From Armillaria gallica (Eukaryota > Basidiomycota > Agaricomycetes > Agaricales > Physalacriaceae), in assembly GCA_037576215.1 (NCBI GenBank), contig JBANDB010000015.1, forward strand, positions 1,984,001-2,048,000: DNA of 64,000 bases. The letters are read 5' to 3'. The notes beneath the pieces are model-generated. The model saw only the letters and a list, made by a program, of their open reading frames with translations, did not search any database and was not told the DNA's origin. This document shows, in pieces, positions 10,092 to 21,479 of this stretch. The translations under genes were made by a program, and so were the position numbers. Each line of letters opens with the position of its first letter. The first letter of the stretch is position 1.

Positions 10092-12372
10092 TATGCTTCC
10101 ACGACACAAGCAGAAGAAAAAGGCACCGATCCATACGTCTCGCACTGCACCACCCAAGCCCAAAATTTCCAAGTTGCCTATTTGAAAGCCCTTGTCAGCC
10201 AATGATCTGCTTAACTTCAGAGAGAAAATACACAATCACTGGGGATGGACTGACCGTTCAATACGCGATGAACAAGTGGAAGCTATTGAAGCCCAGCTCC
10301 AGTGCAAAGACGTCCTTGTCCACGCTTCAACAGGTTTTGGGAAAACGGCAGTGACAGCAGGTCCTCACGTCCACGAAAAGATGGAAGGTCGGGTTGAATC
10401 ATGGTCTCGCTCCTTATTGCCTTGCAAGAAGAACAAGCACATCCTGGACATGCTCGCGTCGCGCTATACTGATCGTGAGCACTGCCAGGTTCAGTCGTTC
10501 ACTGAAGAATACAAGCTCACGGCAACTGCAGTAAATAGTAAACATGGTGGTTGCACTGCTGAGGCAATGAAGGTGATTGCGGCAAGAAAATCATACAGTT
10601 CATACTAATGAAAGATCAGGAAATCATCATGGAAAAATACCAGATTGTGTTGATCTCACCTGAATTAGCCTTGTCGATACGCTTCATCGACAGTCCTACG
10701 TGATCCACAATTTTCGCGATGCTTGCTTTCAGTCGTAATTGATGAAGCTCACGTTTTCTCTCACTGGGGCTTGCAGTTCCGCAAAATGTATGGCACCCTA
10801 GGGGTGTTACACGCATTCATTCCGAAGTCCGTGTCTGTTGTAGCCATGTCGGCTACTCTCTCTAAACGCATACGAGATGATGTTGTCAGCAAGCTGCAAT
10901 TTAATAAGGCAGAAGCTGGGTACATTACTGTAGATGTTGGAAATAACCGGTCAAATGTATCTATCATGGTACGCGCTATGCAGCACGCCATGAGCACATA
11001 TACCGACCTTGATTTTGTCATCCCCAGCGGTGTCAAAGAAGCCAAGGATATTCCCTTGACATGGATCTATGCCAACAGCATACTTGTAAGCATAGAGATA
11101 GAGGACCATCTGACGGAAATCTTACCAGCCAATCTAAAACAAGCCGGTTTGATTCGGCCCTATAACGCGACGTACTCAACTGAGTATCGCAAAGAGGTCA
11201 TGCGCCTTGTTGAACTCGGAGTCATTCGTGTTCTGATCTGTACTGACGCCGCTGGAATGGTATGTTACACAGTTCTGGATCATATACTCGAATCGACTGC
11301 TGATCACTGCAACTGTAGGGCTGTAACATACCGAATATTGAAATTGTCATGCAGTGGAAGTTGCCATCATCGATGTCGGTGTTCGTGCAGCGAGCAGGGC
11401 ATGCCGCACGAGCTCCGGGAACGAGCGGTCTGGCCGCTCTCCTTGCGGAAAAGACAGTGTATGAGGTGGATTTGGCTACTCTAAGCAAACTACCAGACAA
11501 GTCTAAAAAGGGGGAGAAGAAAGGTCCAAAGTGTAAAGAACGAAGCAAAAAGGAACGCACTGCATACGTGATACTGCATGGCGTGAAGCGAGGATCACGG
11601 AGTGGTAAAAATGACACTGTTATGGATGAGGAGAAGTCTCCTTTAGACATTGAGAGCGAAGACGAGGGATTAAAAGTGTTTGTTCAGACAGGCACATGTC
11701 AACGTCAGATGTGGGGGAAAATCTTCAACACAAAGCTACCGTGTCAGTCTTTTCCTAAATAGCGACAACGTTAAAACTCACCACAGACACTCTAGCTTCT
11801 TCTCCTGTCCCATGCTGCGACATTTGTGTGCCGTACTTGCTCAACAAAACACGTCCAGGACCTGCACCGAGATTCCCACGCCAATGGAGACCGCAAAAAG
11901 GAGAGCCTCATTTACCGACACAGTCAAGCCTATGTGAATGGAGGAAGACCATCAAGAAATGAGGCTTCCCTGGAGCACTGCCAGTGCAATTCTGAAAGAT
12001 GAGACCATCGAGTTGTTGTTGTCGCTTGGCCCTTTTCCATCAGAAGAGTATCTGGGAAATCTTGTGCAAGAGCAATGGTCATAGTATGAAAACTACGGGA
12101 AAGAGTTGGGGGTCTACCTGCAAACTCTCGATATTCCCCCATTGATGAAGAAGACCGGTAAAAAGAGGACGACAAAGGGACAGACAGCACCGAGTCCAGC
12201 CAAACGAAATGCCGAACAGGGGAAGGAATTCCAAGAAAGCGAGCCAGAATTGAAGAGTCACTGGAGAATAGAAGGTCAACGCAGACGGAGGACATTGAGG
12301 CTGAGTCGAAAGTCGACCGTCCGCGATGGCTGTGCAGTGCCCTCCCGTTATGGTAGGGACAACATCAGGTGA
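10092..12372 (+). pseudogene. RecQ-like superfamily 2 DNA helicase gene, decayed
   Basis: From ATG 10092 (basic N-terminus MLPRHKQKKKAPIHTSR) the frame meets a TGA at 10183-10185 before the helicase domain. Helicase motifs follow in order: Walker A VHASTGFGKTAVTAGPHVH (~10.32-10.38 kb), VNSKHGGCTAE (~10.54 kb), IVLISPELALSIRFID (~10.65 kb), motif II VVIDEAHVFSHWG (~10.74 kb), motif III VAMSATLSKRIRDD (~10.84 kb), LIRPYNATYSTEYRKEVM (~11.15 kb), motif V RVLICTDAAGM, an intron at 11259-11318, then GCNIPNIEIVMQWKLPSS and motif VI QRAGHAARAPG (~11.39 kb). A RecQ-type C-terminal region continues to 12372. Frame changes near 10.41 kb and 10.69 kb and a stop at 11760-11762 before the last conserved block (YLQTLDIPPLMKK, ~12.13 kb) show that the gene is broken. 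Intact relatives would unwind DNA 3' to 5' using ATP. Its tight pairing with DUF6589 suggests joint function. Confidence 0.85.
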
Positions 12373-12382
12373 AGACATTCTG

Positions 12383-12432
12383 TGACTGTGAGAAAGTCAA
12401 CTTTCGGACTTGCCTCGGGCTAGTCGGAAAGT
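12383..12432. repeat. Inverted-repeat and hairpin sequence beyond the RecQ relic
   Basis: 12383-12392 (tgactgtgag) is the exact reverse complement of 6418-6427 on the far side of the gene pair. It is followed by an imperfect hairpin, actttcggact at 12400-12410 against agtcggaaagt at 12422-12432 (10 of 11 paired). The 7-mer tcggact also occurs inside the 6401-6422 palindrome. Read together these look like degenerate terminal inverted repeats, but the match is short. Confidence 0.4.
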
Positions 12433-13771
12433 CAGGGCAGCGACTTACGACTTTGGGTCAACGCCCTTCCAACACTGTAAGGAATGAGGCCTTAAGGGTT
12501 TGTGAACATAACTGGCTAGCGAGTCTACCGAATATTATATATTCATAGAACTCGGAAAGGAATTACGTAACTGCTGTCACACTCATCCATCGCAGTTTCA
12601 CCTCTTTCAGTTCTTCCGCTCGCTACGCAATCATCTTTTCACTCTCATATCATGCCTTCCTCAAACGATCTCCTGCTTTGCTTGTATCTGTGCTTTTGTC
12701 TATATGTGTGCTCATACTCTCAGTCACTACAGTTTCTGAAGCATGGTTCTGCCATCAACTGTCTCCTTTGAGTATTCATTTGAATGTCGGGGACATCATC
12801 TGAAGTCTGTCATTTTCCAGTATCATATAAGCCTTCATCTACTATGCTTCTCCACCTTTTTGCTTCCTACCCATTACAGTCATCATGGCACACCTATGCA
12901 CGCCTCCTCTACGCAAGCGACTGCTAACAAAATGGATCACATTTGACAGACGACTTATCAACATACACACTGGGATCCTCGTTAGTGAGTATAGCTGTTG
13001 CCATCCATGATTTCGTGCGTCACTAAATAAATAGTCAGGATTTCCTATGAATGATGTAGACCGAGTGTACTCCATTTTTTCATCGCTTTAAAGTGACTTC
13101 ACCATCCCTCTGGATGTTCCTGGTATGTTCATGCTCTCTTATTGCACCTCTTTCACTGAAACCTACAACAGAATTTATCTGTTATTTTATAACTAAGTAA
13201 TGATATCCTTTCTCCCTTTGCTCGTGTGAACGTACGCAAGCCCTCCTGCAAAGTATCAAAGACGCGAATATGTTCTTCATACCCTCCTATTTGGTGAGTA
13301 CGATGCATTTAATTACATTTTACTGCCAAAGTCGTCCTGCCGTGCCATCGGTTTGAAATCGGCTACCTTGCCGGTTTCCCCGATTTTAGCCGAGTCTCGT
13401 ATTTTCTCGGATTCGATATCGCTGATACGGGCGGTCTATACCTTATTTGGAAATGCCGCCCGTTACAGAGGAAAATGCTTCGTCGTCGAGCCACTCTGCC
13501 CCAACGCCTCAAAAAGTCAGAAAAATCCTCACAGAATAGGGCGTTTGTATTGATTCCAAGAAATATCAATGGTATTTTTTCCTCTGGCCTCCCCAATCAT
13601 CCTGCTCTATCAATTGTCGTCGTCAACCTCCGTAGTTCCTAGCGTTTGGGATGCGGCGCCTATATATTGGGCTCTGTACCTGGTACCCAGTACTTGGCGA
13701 TGTCTTGTTGCTGCCTGAGGACCTGTCTAGGTGCGCACGTGTCCCAGTCCCGATTCAAATCTACTGCATCT
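12433..13771. other. Intergenic stretch, no gene recognised
   Basis: Mixed AT-rich and CT-rich sequence with only short, uninformative open frames. The segment 13320-13560 has several short cgattttagccgag/tcggattcgatatcg sequences but no coding or RNA structure I can name. Confidence 0.4.
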
Positions 13772-14710
13772 ATGGGGGATCAGGATTCAGTACAGCAATG
13801 GCTTGAGTCGTATAGTCGACACGTACCAGTCAGCGCGCCGGTCTGCGCGTCGTTGTGTCCTCTCGCTCTCCCCCAAAATCTCTTAGATTTGTGAATGATA
13901 CACCTACACCATTAGCTCGCAGTATCAGTCCCTCGTCCCAGTCCACTCACTGGCAAACTGCCTCGATTTTTCCTTTAAGATTCATGCTAATTGGGTTAGA
14001 AAGGAATGCCAGTAAGTCAACAAATCCTTGCATGAAAAGACGAGCATCTACTTCATTGATTTTGTCAGAAATGGTGCTGTGAGTGGAGGTGAAGAGAGTC
14101 GCTTGCGTGACGTGCGTGACTTGATCGATAGCGCTTACATCATCTACTCCAAACTTGGAGCACTGATTACTGTGCACCTTCAAGATGCTTTTCAATGTAT
14201 ACACCACTGAGCTCACGATAGCTAAATTCAATATCAATACCCCTCAGGAACATGCACGCCTGTCGGAGTGCCTTGAAGAGCTCCTTCCTACTCTTCGTAG
14301 AACTCTCGGAGATCGATTCACAGACGAGAACGAATTGGACTTGGTCATTTAGTAAGTTTTTTTAACGAAGGGGGAAAGAAAATGTTAATGGACACGTAGT
14401 GATTTATGGGACTTCGCCGCGAAGAATAATATGGCTGCCCTGTTCAACAACCGCAGGCGTCTTTTGGGCGTCGTCTACTGGGCATCAACGGGGACGGTTG
14501 CGAGCTTCAAATCGCGCGCAAGGATCCACCCCGTCCCATATCGAGTCGCCGGTACCTACGGAGCACAGGATTCGATCTTCGTCGTCGAAACCATCGGGGG
14601 TGATCATGAAATGGAGTATACGATGACTTTCGTCGTTCAATTGTACGTTCCATCAGATGCATACATTGATTTCACTAATCCTTTTTGCTTCCTTAGGACG
14701 GTCTTTTAAG
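13772..14710 (+). CDS. Exons of an unidentified gene, probably incomplete
   Basis: An ATG at 13772 opens MGDQDSVQQWLESYSRHVPV. Plausible introns follow (about 13892-13922 and one starting at 14013). The most convincing part is 14219-14351 (FNINTPQEHARLSECLEELL) joined across an intron at ~14352-14399 to 14400-14640 (DLWDFAAKNNMAALFNNRRR, then LLGVVYWASTGTVASFKSRA and ETIGGDHEMEYTMTFVV). The join is in frame and the residue composition is protein-like. Downstream (RSFKVFVVGEETILYTQQK at ~14700-14760) seems to continue the protein but in a shifted frame, so the gene may be damaged or the model wrong. I do not recognise the family. The exon structure between 14013 and 14219 is unclear. Confidence 0.3.
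14124..14161. repeat. 38-bp dispersed repeat, copy 1
   Basis: Matches 15670-15707 at 35 of 38 positions in the same orientation (core ctactccaaacttggagc). On the minus strand both read SKFGVDDV-Ser/Asn-AID. The flanks are not obviously similar, so it may be the surviving core of an older repeat. Confidence 0.6.
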
Positions 14711-16501
14711 GTGTTCGTAGTGGGAGAAGAGACCATACTATATACCCAGCAAAAGATTCCGTATGTACATACCAACACGTACCTACTATACCTACGTACC
14801 ATCCATTACCCACCACAAAGTTGTTTTTTCTTGCTGTCAACCCAGTACATTGAGAGATCATGCCGAATGAACGGACATCGGCATTAGTTCAGGTACTATG
14901 GGTGTTTGGGAGATGCAAATTTTTGATGGATGATTTTCTGTAGCTCTCACCTGTGTTCCGTTTCCTTGAAAAATTTACAAGTATCTTAAGTGTGTTCCAA
15001 TGCTAAAGTAAAAATCATTGGGGCTTTCATTGAGTAGAGCAAGCGTCGGACGGTGGCCGAAGTGCAAGTGTCAAAAAATCACGATGTGCAAAATTCCGTC
15101 ACGGCAAATGTCACGATCAAATAGTAAGTCCGACGATGCCGACTGCGGCTTTTTGAAGAAGGAACGCGGTTACACTGTATTGTTGCCGTAGAACGGCATA
15201 CCGGACATTGAAATTGTCACATTCTGTAACGCTGAATCCAATGTATCTCTCATTTTTCGTGCATCACTCAAGCAATAGGTTCGGATTTTTTTTTGTTTTG
15301 AACTCTTACAATGAGCCTTAATCATACACCAAAGTCATTCCGAGGCTGTTCATTGCTGCAAGTGTGAAACCAAAGGCAGCCGGTCTTCACAAAGGCCGAT
15401 TTCAGCCAGTTTTTGCTGTCTCGAAACGCTTCCTCCATGCCTACATATAAAATTACCGCGCAGTATTAGTTATATACATTCATTGAAGTATATAAAAAAC
15501 CCCAAAGCCAACAACTTGCTAAATCATGCTAAAAACCGAAATTTGCACATCGCGATCCATTTGCAGATCGTGATCACCTGTAGTACTGAGAAAATTACGA
15601 GAGAGTATTTAACCCTCGGATATTACCGGCCAATCACAGGAGTGTTTGCCGCTCGCGGTCTTATTCGTTATCGATGGCGTTTACATCGTCTACTCCAAAC
15701 TTGGAGCTTGCTGAATCCGACGTATTGTGATCTACTTCGCGCTCGTACTGGCAGAAACCTCGTCTTCGATAACTCAATGAACGCCTCAAAGACGCAAAAC
15801 TATTTCCAATGGCCGGAATCTGCCGCTGATAATTGTCAAATGTAATCGGGATACATAACAATCAGCCGACGACGACATGTATAAATCTCCCACCGATGAT
15901 GCGTATCTTATACCAGGATTCCGGGTCTTTTAAAATGTCACCAAATGACATACGGGTTGCAATGCAGGTGAGGTTCAATAGATACATCGGGCCTCAAGCA
16001 CGATTGTGACGCCGTATCTCAGCTCATGAGATCTATACAGGTCCTGGTTAGTCGTTCATCAAAAATTCCTCCGGAGTAGAAACTATGGACTTGAGGAAAT
16101 TGCCAGACAGGTTTCGATATACCAGACGGGGAGATGCGATTACTGAGGGCAAAGACGCGTTTCGACTGTGTACTGGGAAGGGGGATGACTGGGTCGCTCA
16201 GCGAACACGTCATTGTACCTGACAGTGTGTGCGGTCATCTATCTATCTATCTGAGATCTCGGTGATGGATCAGATCTCGATTGGGTGGCCAGATCTCGAT
16301 GCTTCATAGCTAAACTAGGCAGGCGTCGGGAGGATTGGTGCTCGTCGTGCTGAACGATGGGGGAGAGTACAAGAGCAGCGAACTCGAGGCACGAGTTGGT
16401 TCCGCACGTGAGAGGGGGAGCTAAAAAAGGAGTGCACGTGAAGGTTTCATTCTGCGTATAACGCCTGATCCTAGCGGATACGTAGCAGGTGCGCCAATTT
16501 G
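14711..16501. other. Intergenic stretch with one dispersed-repeat copy
   Basis: No gene was recognised between the unknown exons and the truncated DUF6535 gene. It holds the second copy of the 38-bp repeat (15670-15707), an A/T-rich part around 15240-15520, and short open frames without coding character. Segment 16200-16330 has a few atctatctatctgagatctcg-type short repeats. Confidence 0.4.
15670..15707. repeat. 38-bp dispersed repeat, copy 2
   Basis: Second copy of the 14124-14161 sequence with three substitutions, about 1.55 kb downstream in direct orientation. Confidence 0.6.
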
Positions 16502-16558
16502 ATTTCCTATAGTTATAGGGAATTCTGTATAACTCGGTCCCCTATAGTTATAGGAAAT
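16502..16558. repeat. Inverted repeat at the truncation point of DUF6535 copy 1
   Basis: Arms 16502-16520 (atttcctatagttataggg) and 16540-16558 pair as reverse complements at 17 of 19 positions with a 19-bp spacer. The 57-bp unit ends 27 bp before the point (16586) where similarity to the other DUF6535-family genes begins. It resembles a tiny MITE-like element or a hairpin left at a rearrangement junction. Confidence 0.6.
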
Positions 16559-16585
16559 TATGTACAAAATGGACACCCAAGGGTG

Positions 16586-18328
16586 GCAAAAGTGGATGCG
16601 CAATCACTGTATTGGTTGCACTCCTCTACATCTAATACCTCCGTGCACCAAAGTGTGGTGCATGCTTGTTCTGGGATGTCGTCTACCACTTGGAAGTGCC
16701 TTCCAGATGAAGGCCGATCCGCATTTGTGGTATCTCTGCACCAGCAGACAGAGCGGATAGAACCGCTTGTGCCGTCTCCTGGCGCCGAAAGAGAATTGGA
16801 GCTCTGCTGTAGAGCATACGTGCTTCTTTGCCCTATCTATGGCCTCTCCCTCGACATTGAGCACGTGGTAGATTCGTGTTCCAATGAGCAGCTGAAGATG
16901 GTACTGTACTCAATGACAGGTCCCACGAAGGCATCAACTGCTCTGCTCGGAATCCTTCAAGGCCCGCAGTGCTCTTCCCTCATTTTGCACTCCGCGGTGT
17001 GGAAAGCACTAGTTGATACCACCATGTTCTTCTCGTTCCGCGATGTTGGCACTATTTCAAAATTAGAGCTGGAGCTTATGAAAATCATTGCGAGTCCCAG
17101 CTTGTGTTCAAGCGAGAGTGGGGAGGTCACTACTATTGACAAGCCTACAGATGAGATGAGGTGGCACATTTTTGACCAGTTTTTCCCTTACTGGCAGTGT
17201 GATCATCGCTTTCAAATGCCTGCCGCCACTAGTTCCCTCGAACTTGATCAGTGTATCATTCTTACATTTATCTCCCGAATGCAGGAGAGGTTGTGCAATC
17301 CAGCGTATGCCTCAGATCGAAAGCATGTCATCGAAACTTCCCTTACGATCATCGAACGCAGCAGCCTTCTCGTCTGTACTCTCGCCAAGAAGCGCTTGAA
17401 CATCAAGCCAGTTCTGGATGCGTTATACATCTTGCTTTCCTCCGATGCTTTTGCTGTTGTCGGCCCAGACCTTCAAACACTTGCACACAAGATATTCATG
17501 GTTCTTGACAGGTACCAATATTGGATGAATGATATACTTCCAGAAATGCGGTTCTATTCTATTGCATATCAGTGTTACCTCCATTCACCTACGTGTGGTG
17601 GCGAAGGCGGCGAAGGATCGGAAGACAACGTGACGTGTCAGACCGCCGTGGGACGTCTTATATCATCTTCTTTGAACCTTCCGCCAGCGTCGTCTATGCA
17701 CGACTCCGTCGCTGAGGTCCATGAAGCTTCCCTCATCCCATCACAGTACCCCCTCTTTTCGATCAGCGGACTCTTCCGGGTTTTGTTGTTTCTCATCAAA
17801 GAACATAATGAAAGTGTCCTCTATGAGTGGGCACGACATCCTGCCATGCAAAATGTCTGGCCAGAGTGTCTTTCGCAACTAGTGAGGTGGGCATCGGGAG
17901 TGGACTTCCTCCGATGGGACCTTCTCAAGCATGTTCTGGCTATTGTTGTAATCAGAGAGCTGCAGAATATACTGGGCCATAGTGATGACAGCGAGTCTCT
18001 GCCACAGTATGATTATGGCATGTATAAAGATGTAGACCAACTGCCGTGGCTGCATGAAGTTGGCGGTTCATCTAGGTGAGTCCATCTTGATTCATGTTCC
18101 TGGCAATGTCTGACAATGCCATAGTGCCGGAGAGCACAACGCAATGGAATATGCACAGGTACGGTGTTTCGCAACATGGTTAATCTCTTGGGCTCATAAG
18201 GGTAGATTGCAAAACACCCCAAGTTCCAGGAATTCCTGCATCCATCACAAGAAAACACAGTTAATGAATATGCGACACTGAATCAGATACTACGAATAAG
18301 GAATGAACTAAGGACTGTAGAAGGGTAG
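16586..18328 (+). pseudogene. DUF6535-family gene copy 1, 5'-truncated
   Basis: Similarity to the gene at 45513-48367 begins abruptly at 16586 (AKVDAQSLYWLHSSTSNTSV) and runs to the C-terminus. Exons 16586-18075, 18125-18158 and 18206-18328 join in frame through 49- and 47-nt introns, giving about 548 aa. The whole N-terminal part, including the DUF6535 domain and its membrane helices, is missing. Upstream sequence is unrelated and carries a small inverted repeat. Conserved blocks shared with copies 2 and 3 include VLDRYQYWMNDILPEMRF, VLYEWARHPAMQNVWPECL and HPKFQEFLHPSQE. The frame has no internal stop, so a shorter soluble product is possible from ATGs inside the fusion frame (16499 or 16560), but with the signature domain absent a relic is more likely. 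Function of the family is unknown. Confidence 0.75.
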
Positions 18329-19180
18329 ACTCTGGATGATTGGGGACCACTGAAACAAGAACGGCGGGGCTTCGCCGAACCTATTGTCGATACTACAAGT
18401 CAATAAATTTCAGCGGTAGACTCTTTGACGTTTGGCTGAACTTCAGGTACCAAAGGTAAACACCTGTAAGTTAACCAATGTCGCAAAAGAAGTATTATAT
18501 AGAGTTCCATAGTAGCCTTTCCCTGAACCCACGTGAGGTATGTTTTCTGCATCGCCACCCTGATCCATACCCCATTGAGCCGGGCACTTTGCTCGGAACG
18601 CGACCCCCACATTCAGACGTAGCTTGCAAGTTGTTGGTTAGGGAGACATCAGAGGTCATCCCGGTCAAGGTAGCTTAAGGGGAGAACGAGAGCTGAGAGA
18701 ACAGTGGTATGCAGCACATCGTCCGCTCAGAACCAAGGTTCTTCTGGTCGCATATAGACAACTATATCAAATTAATGTTGTAGGATATTCAAGTTAACAG
18801 CGAGACAAAGGAGCTTGCGAAGTATGCGATGTTGCATAGGGAAAACCGAGCGAAGGCAATACTCACGACGATACATCACTCTCGTAAGAAGTATTCGGAG
18901 TCTGAGCCTCGATGTGAACTTGAACGTAGAATGTGCGAGAATTGGACTTGGCGTCTTTGGACGTGTCGTGGTCTCGTGACCGAAAAGTAGCTTGTTTGGG
19001 GTAATCGAGTGTTTACTTCTTGGCCGCCACGTCGATTGATGTCTCGTCGTCGAGCTCGACAGTGAGCTTGTTCCTGATTCGATCTTCCTTGTCTCTTTCT
19101 TATTTCCTTCTTTCAGCCGTATGTCTGCCGTCGTATGTCTCAACCACGCGTGAAATGGGCGAGAAAAATCAGGAAAGGTA
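18329..19180. repeat. Downstream part of duplicated block (pairs with ~48.37-49.36 kb)
   Basis: Non-coding sequence following DUF6535 copy 1. It is clearly similar to that following copy 2; for example, both have aagttaaccaatg-cgcaaaag, tgatccataccccatt and gacgtagcttgcaagtt in the same order. Open frames here differ between the copies and are not credible genes. Confidence 0.65.
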
Positions 19181-20189
19181 GACATTTTACATCTTGGCGT
19201 TGACAGCCTTACTAATGGGATTTCCAGCAGCATGATTTGATTACCAGGTAAGGGAGCGTGCATTGACTCTTGTTCTAGGCTCACCGTTACCTTTCTTTCC
19301 CTAGGCTCCCTCTGCAACGCGCCGCCGACCAGTCCGTTCACGGAGCATACGCAATGGTACATGACTTGTTCTCCATTTTTTGCACGTTTTACCTATGCAG
19401 CGCTCATCAGAGCGGCCCTGCACGCTGGCGATAATGACGAGTTCCGTCGGATGGCGACAGACTGGCACGGATTGATGAGATTACTGGGAGCAGGCCCGTT
19501 ATGCTCGGTAAACCATTCCCTAAACTGACTTGGACGAGGGCTAATGGCCACTGCTGTCAGGATTGCAAGGGAGGGATGGCAGACGATATTCCTGAGGGAG
19601 TGCTAGATGTATGGGCGGAGGTACGTGTATTGCTTTTTGAACGAATCGGTCTTGCTCATGTTGATCAGGTCCCATCTTGATTGTTGCACTCCGTGTCGAC
19701 GGCGCGTCAACATCCCCCATGGTACGTGGCATTCCATATAACTTTACCTCCACTTAGGCCTTCTTTTCAATGGGACGGCTCACGTGTGTTGCGCCATCCA
19801 TAAGTGATGGGAGCTCGATTGGACAGGCAGGAACTTGGGTACGTGGGCTTACTTCCCTCGGTGCTTTTGTCACTGACTCGGGCTTTTGCAGAACAGACAA
19901 GCATAGGAACGGGAAACGACGAGCATCAGAGGTGGGAGGGTGTGTGCACGCTGAGGGAGGTATCTATGGGACGGATGTGGCTATTATCAGGCTGAATAAA
20001 GATGCAGGGGGGTACGGGTGTCTTCTATTCTCGGCTGGGATAAGAGGAGACGCGACTTGGATTTGGGTGAGCCAGTCGATGGCGACGGTCTGCGGACCTC
20101 GGTTGTGAGATGCAGCATACACGAAGGCTATAACATGCGCATCCCATCACCCTCATATGGCGTGTTCGCAACTCTGGACGCATGCTGCT
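19181..20189 (+). pseudogene. Relic of unidentified multi-exon gene, block copy 1
   Basis: A plus-strand series of short exon-like pieces is separated by gtaagg/gtacgt...cag introns. One pair reads LPLQRAADQSVHGAYAM and GDNDEFRRMATDWHGLMRLL; another reads DCKGGMADDIPEGVLDVWAE. Stops interrupt after the latter. Related pieces recur at 43.73-44.55 kb and 49.40-50.19 kb, always just before the GPR1/FUN34-like tail. I do not recognise the family. Shared splice-like punctuation suggests a real ancestral gene. Confidence 0.35.
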
Positions 20190-20510
20190 CTGCTGCACCC
20201 GAGCACTCCTCTGCCCTCGCCTTGTACATGTTCACCTTCACACCGCTCCACTCCTGTTCGTCCCTTCCCTTCCCCTTATCGCTTATTGCTAACCCTGGTG
20301 TACGCAGGATCAAGTCCGCCTCGTTCATCGCTCTCTTCGGCCGTCTTTCCGTCACCTTTATGCTTCTCGCCTGGTCAGAGTTGTCCGCGCCGTCCGCAAG
20401 GCTGACATCCGCAACAAGTACGTCTCCTCTCTCCTCCTTCTCTCCATTAGCTCACACTTTCCCAGTCTTGCCAACTCAGGAGGCGCATTCGGCATCAACT
20501 GACAAGTAGC
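20190..20510 (+). pseudogene. GPR1/FUN34/YaaH-like transporter C-terminal relic, copy 1
   Basis: After an intron-like acceptor (gtgtacgcag near 20309) the sequence reads IKSASFIALFGRLSVTFMLL. After another intron (~20417-20465) it continues to SGGAFGI and stops. The order of a TM segment, a basic loop, then a GGAFGI-starting last TM is that of acetate/ammonium transporters of the GPR1/FUN34/YaaH family. The last helix is cut short here but survives in the copies at 44.6 and 50.2 kb (FGIIAAFIAYYV). It is a short fragment and certainly not functional. Confidence 0.5.
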
Positions 20511-21479
20511 AGGTCATTGTATTTTGCCGGAAAATCTTCGTGGTATGGAGGTGTACTGATAGCTTGTGAACGCTTGCCTTTTTATGTGTGTCCAGTCCCC
20601 ATCCTAACAGACGCTACGGAGATCGCAGTGTACGCGGCGGGAGTCGAAAAGGTGGCGGAAACGTGGTTATTGCAACAACTGAACAGTAGTACGAGACTTT
20701 ACTTGATCCATCAACGACTTGAGATCGTAGGTAAACGTAAAACGGGCGTACAGGTGCCATTGAAGATGCGTACTTATCTCGTCCAGTCTCCAAGTATCGA
20801 GACACTCTGGCTTCTGTGGTGTTTTCAACACACAAACTCATAGTGCAAAGGCTAAGATGGGCTGACGACGGAAGGAGGTGTATTGCCTGTGACCAACGAT
20901 TATACAGATCGCGCACCTTGGCAGTCGAAACACCCGAGCATGTATGCGATGGTTCTGGTTATATAAGTCATATGCGCATATCTGCCGCCTGAACCAGGAC
21001 GGTGACGTGGTGGATCTTCCCGTGTCAAGTTGTGGTGCCAGTCAAAGTGTCCGCCCTCGTCGTACATTGCGAGCTCATGAAGCCGGATATCGACCTCCGT
21101 GCCGACGAACAGAGTCGCCGGTTTGAGGTACAGGTGATGTCTTTCCCATGGATCGCGCGGCCGTGGGGTCTGTGATGATCTGGTCGCCCTTGCAGAACGA
21201 AGGGACGCTTGACATTGGGTGCGTCAGTGGTAACAATGTTCGGGCAGCCAAGAGGATGAAGGAGATGACGTTGTTCAGGGCAGTCGGCAAGCCAAGAAGA
21301 GGTTACCGGCCACGTGGCCGTGGTGTTCTTGCACCGCGAAGACATCTCCACGCGCCGTCTGACATGACCTGCTTCGCTGTCTAGCACGAAATGCAGGACT
21401 TTTTACTCGAGTCAACCGTGCTTCGGTCCAGAGGTACGCTAATCCACTGATTTTCTGTGCACTCGTGTTGAATTGTACC
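20511..21479. other. Start of tandem segmental duplication; no intact gene
   Basis: From about 20990 this matches 32130 onward (both contain tcaagttgtg-tgc and cgtgccgacgaacagag). The matching part looks like decayed exonic sequence (gaggtacagg, tgtgatgatctggtc) but no protein family was recognised. 20511-20990 holds nothing I can name. Confidence 0.4.

Noticed and set aside
16499..16585. Apparent N-terminal extension of the 526-codon frame in DUF6535 copy 1
   Set aside because: This part lies in the inverted repeat and junction sequence and has no match in the other two DUF6535-family genes; it is open by chance in front of the truncated gene.
18772..19362. 196-codon open frame on the minus strand
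   Set aside because: It overlies decayed exons and introns of a plus-strand relic block, is basic and low in coding character, and is not open in the matching copies near 43.6 and 49.2 kb.
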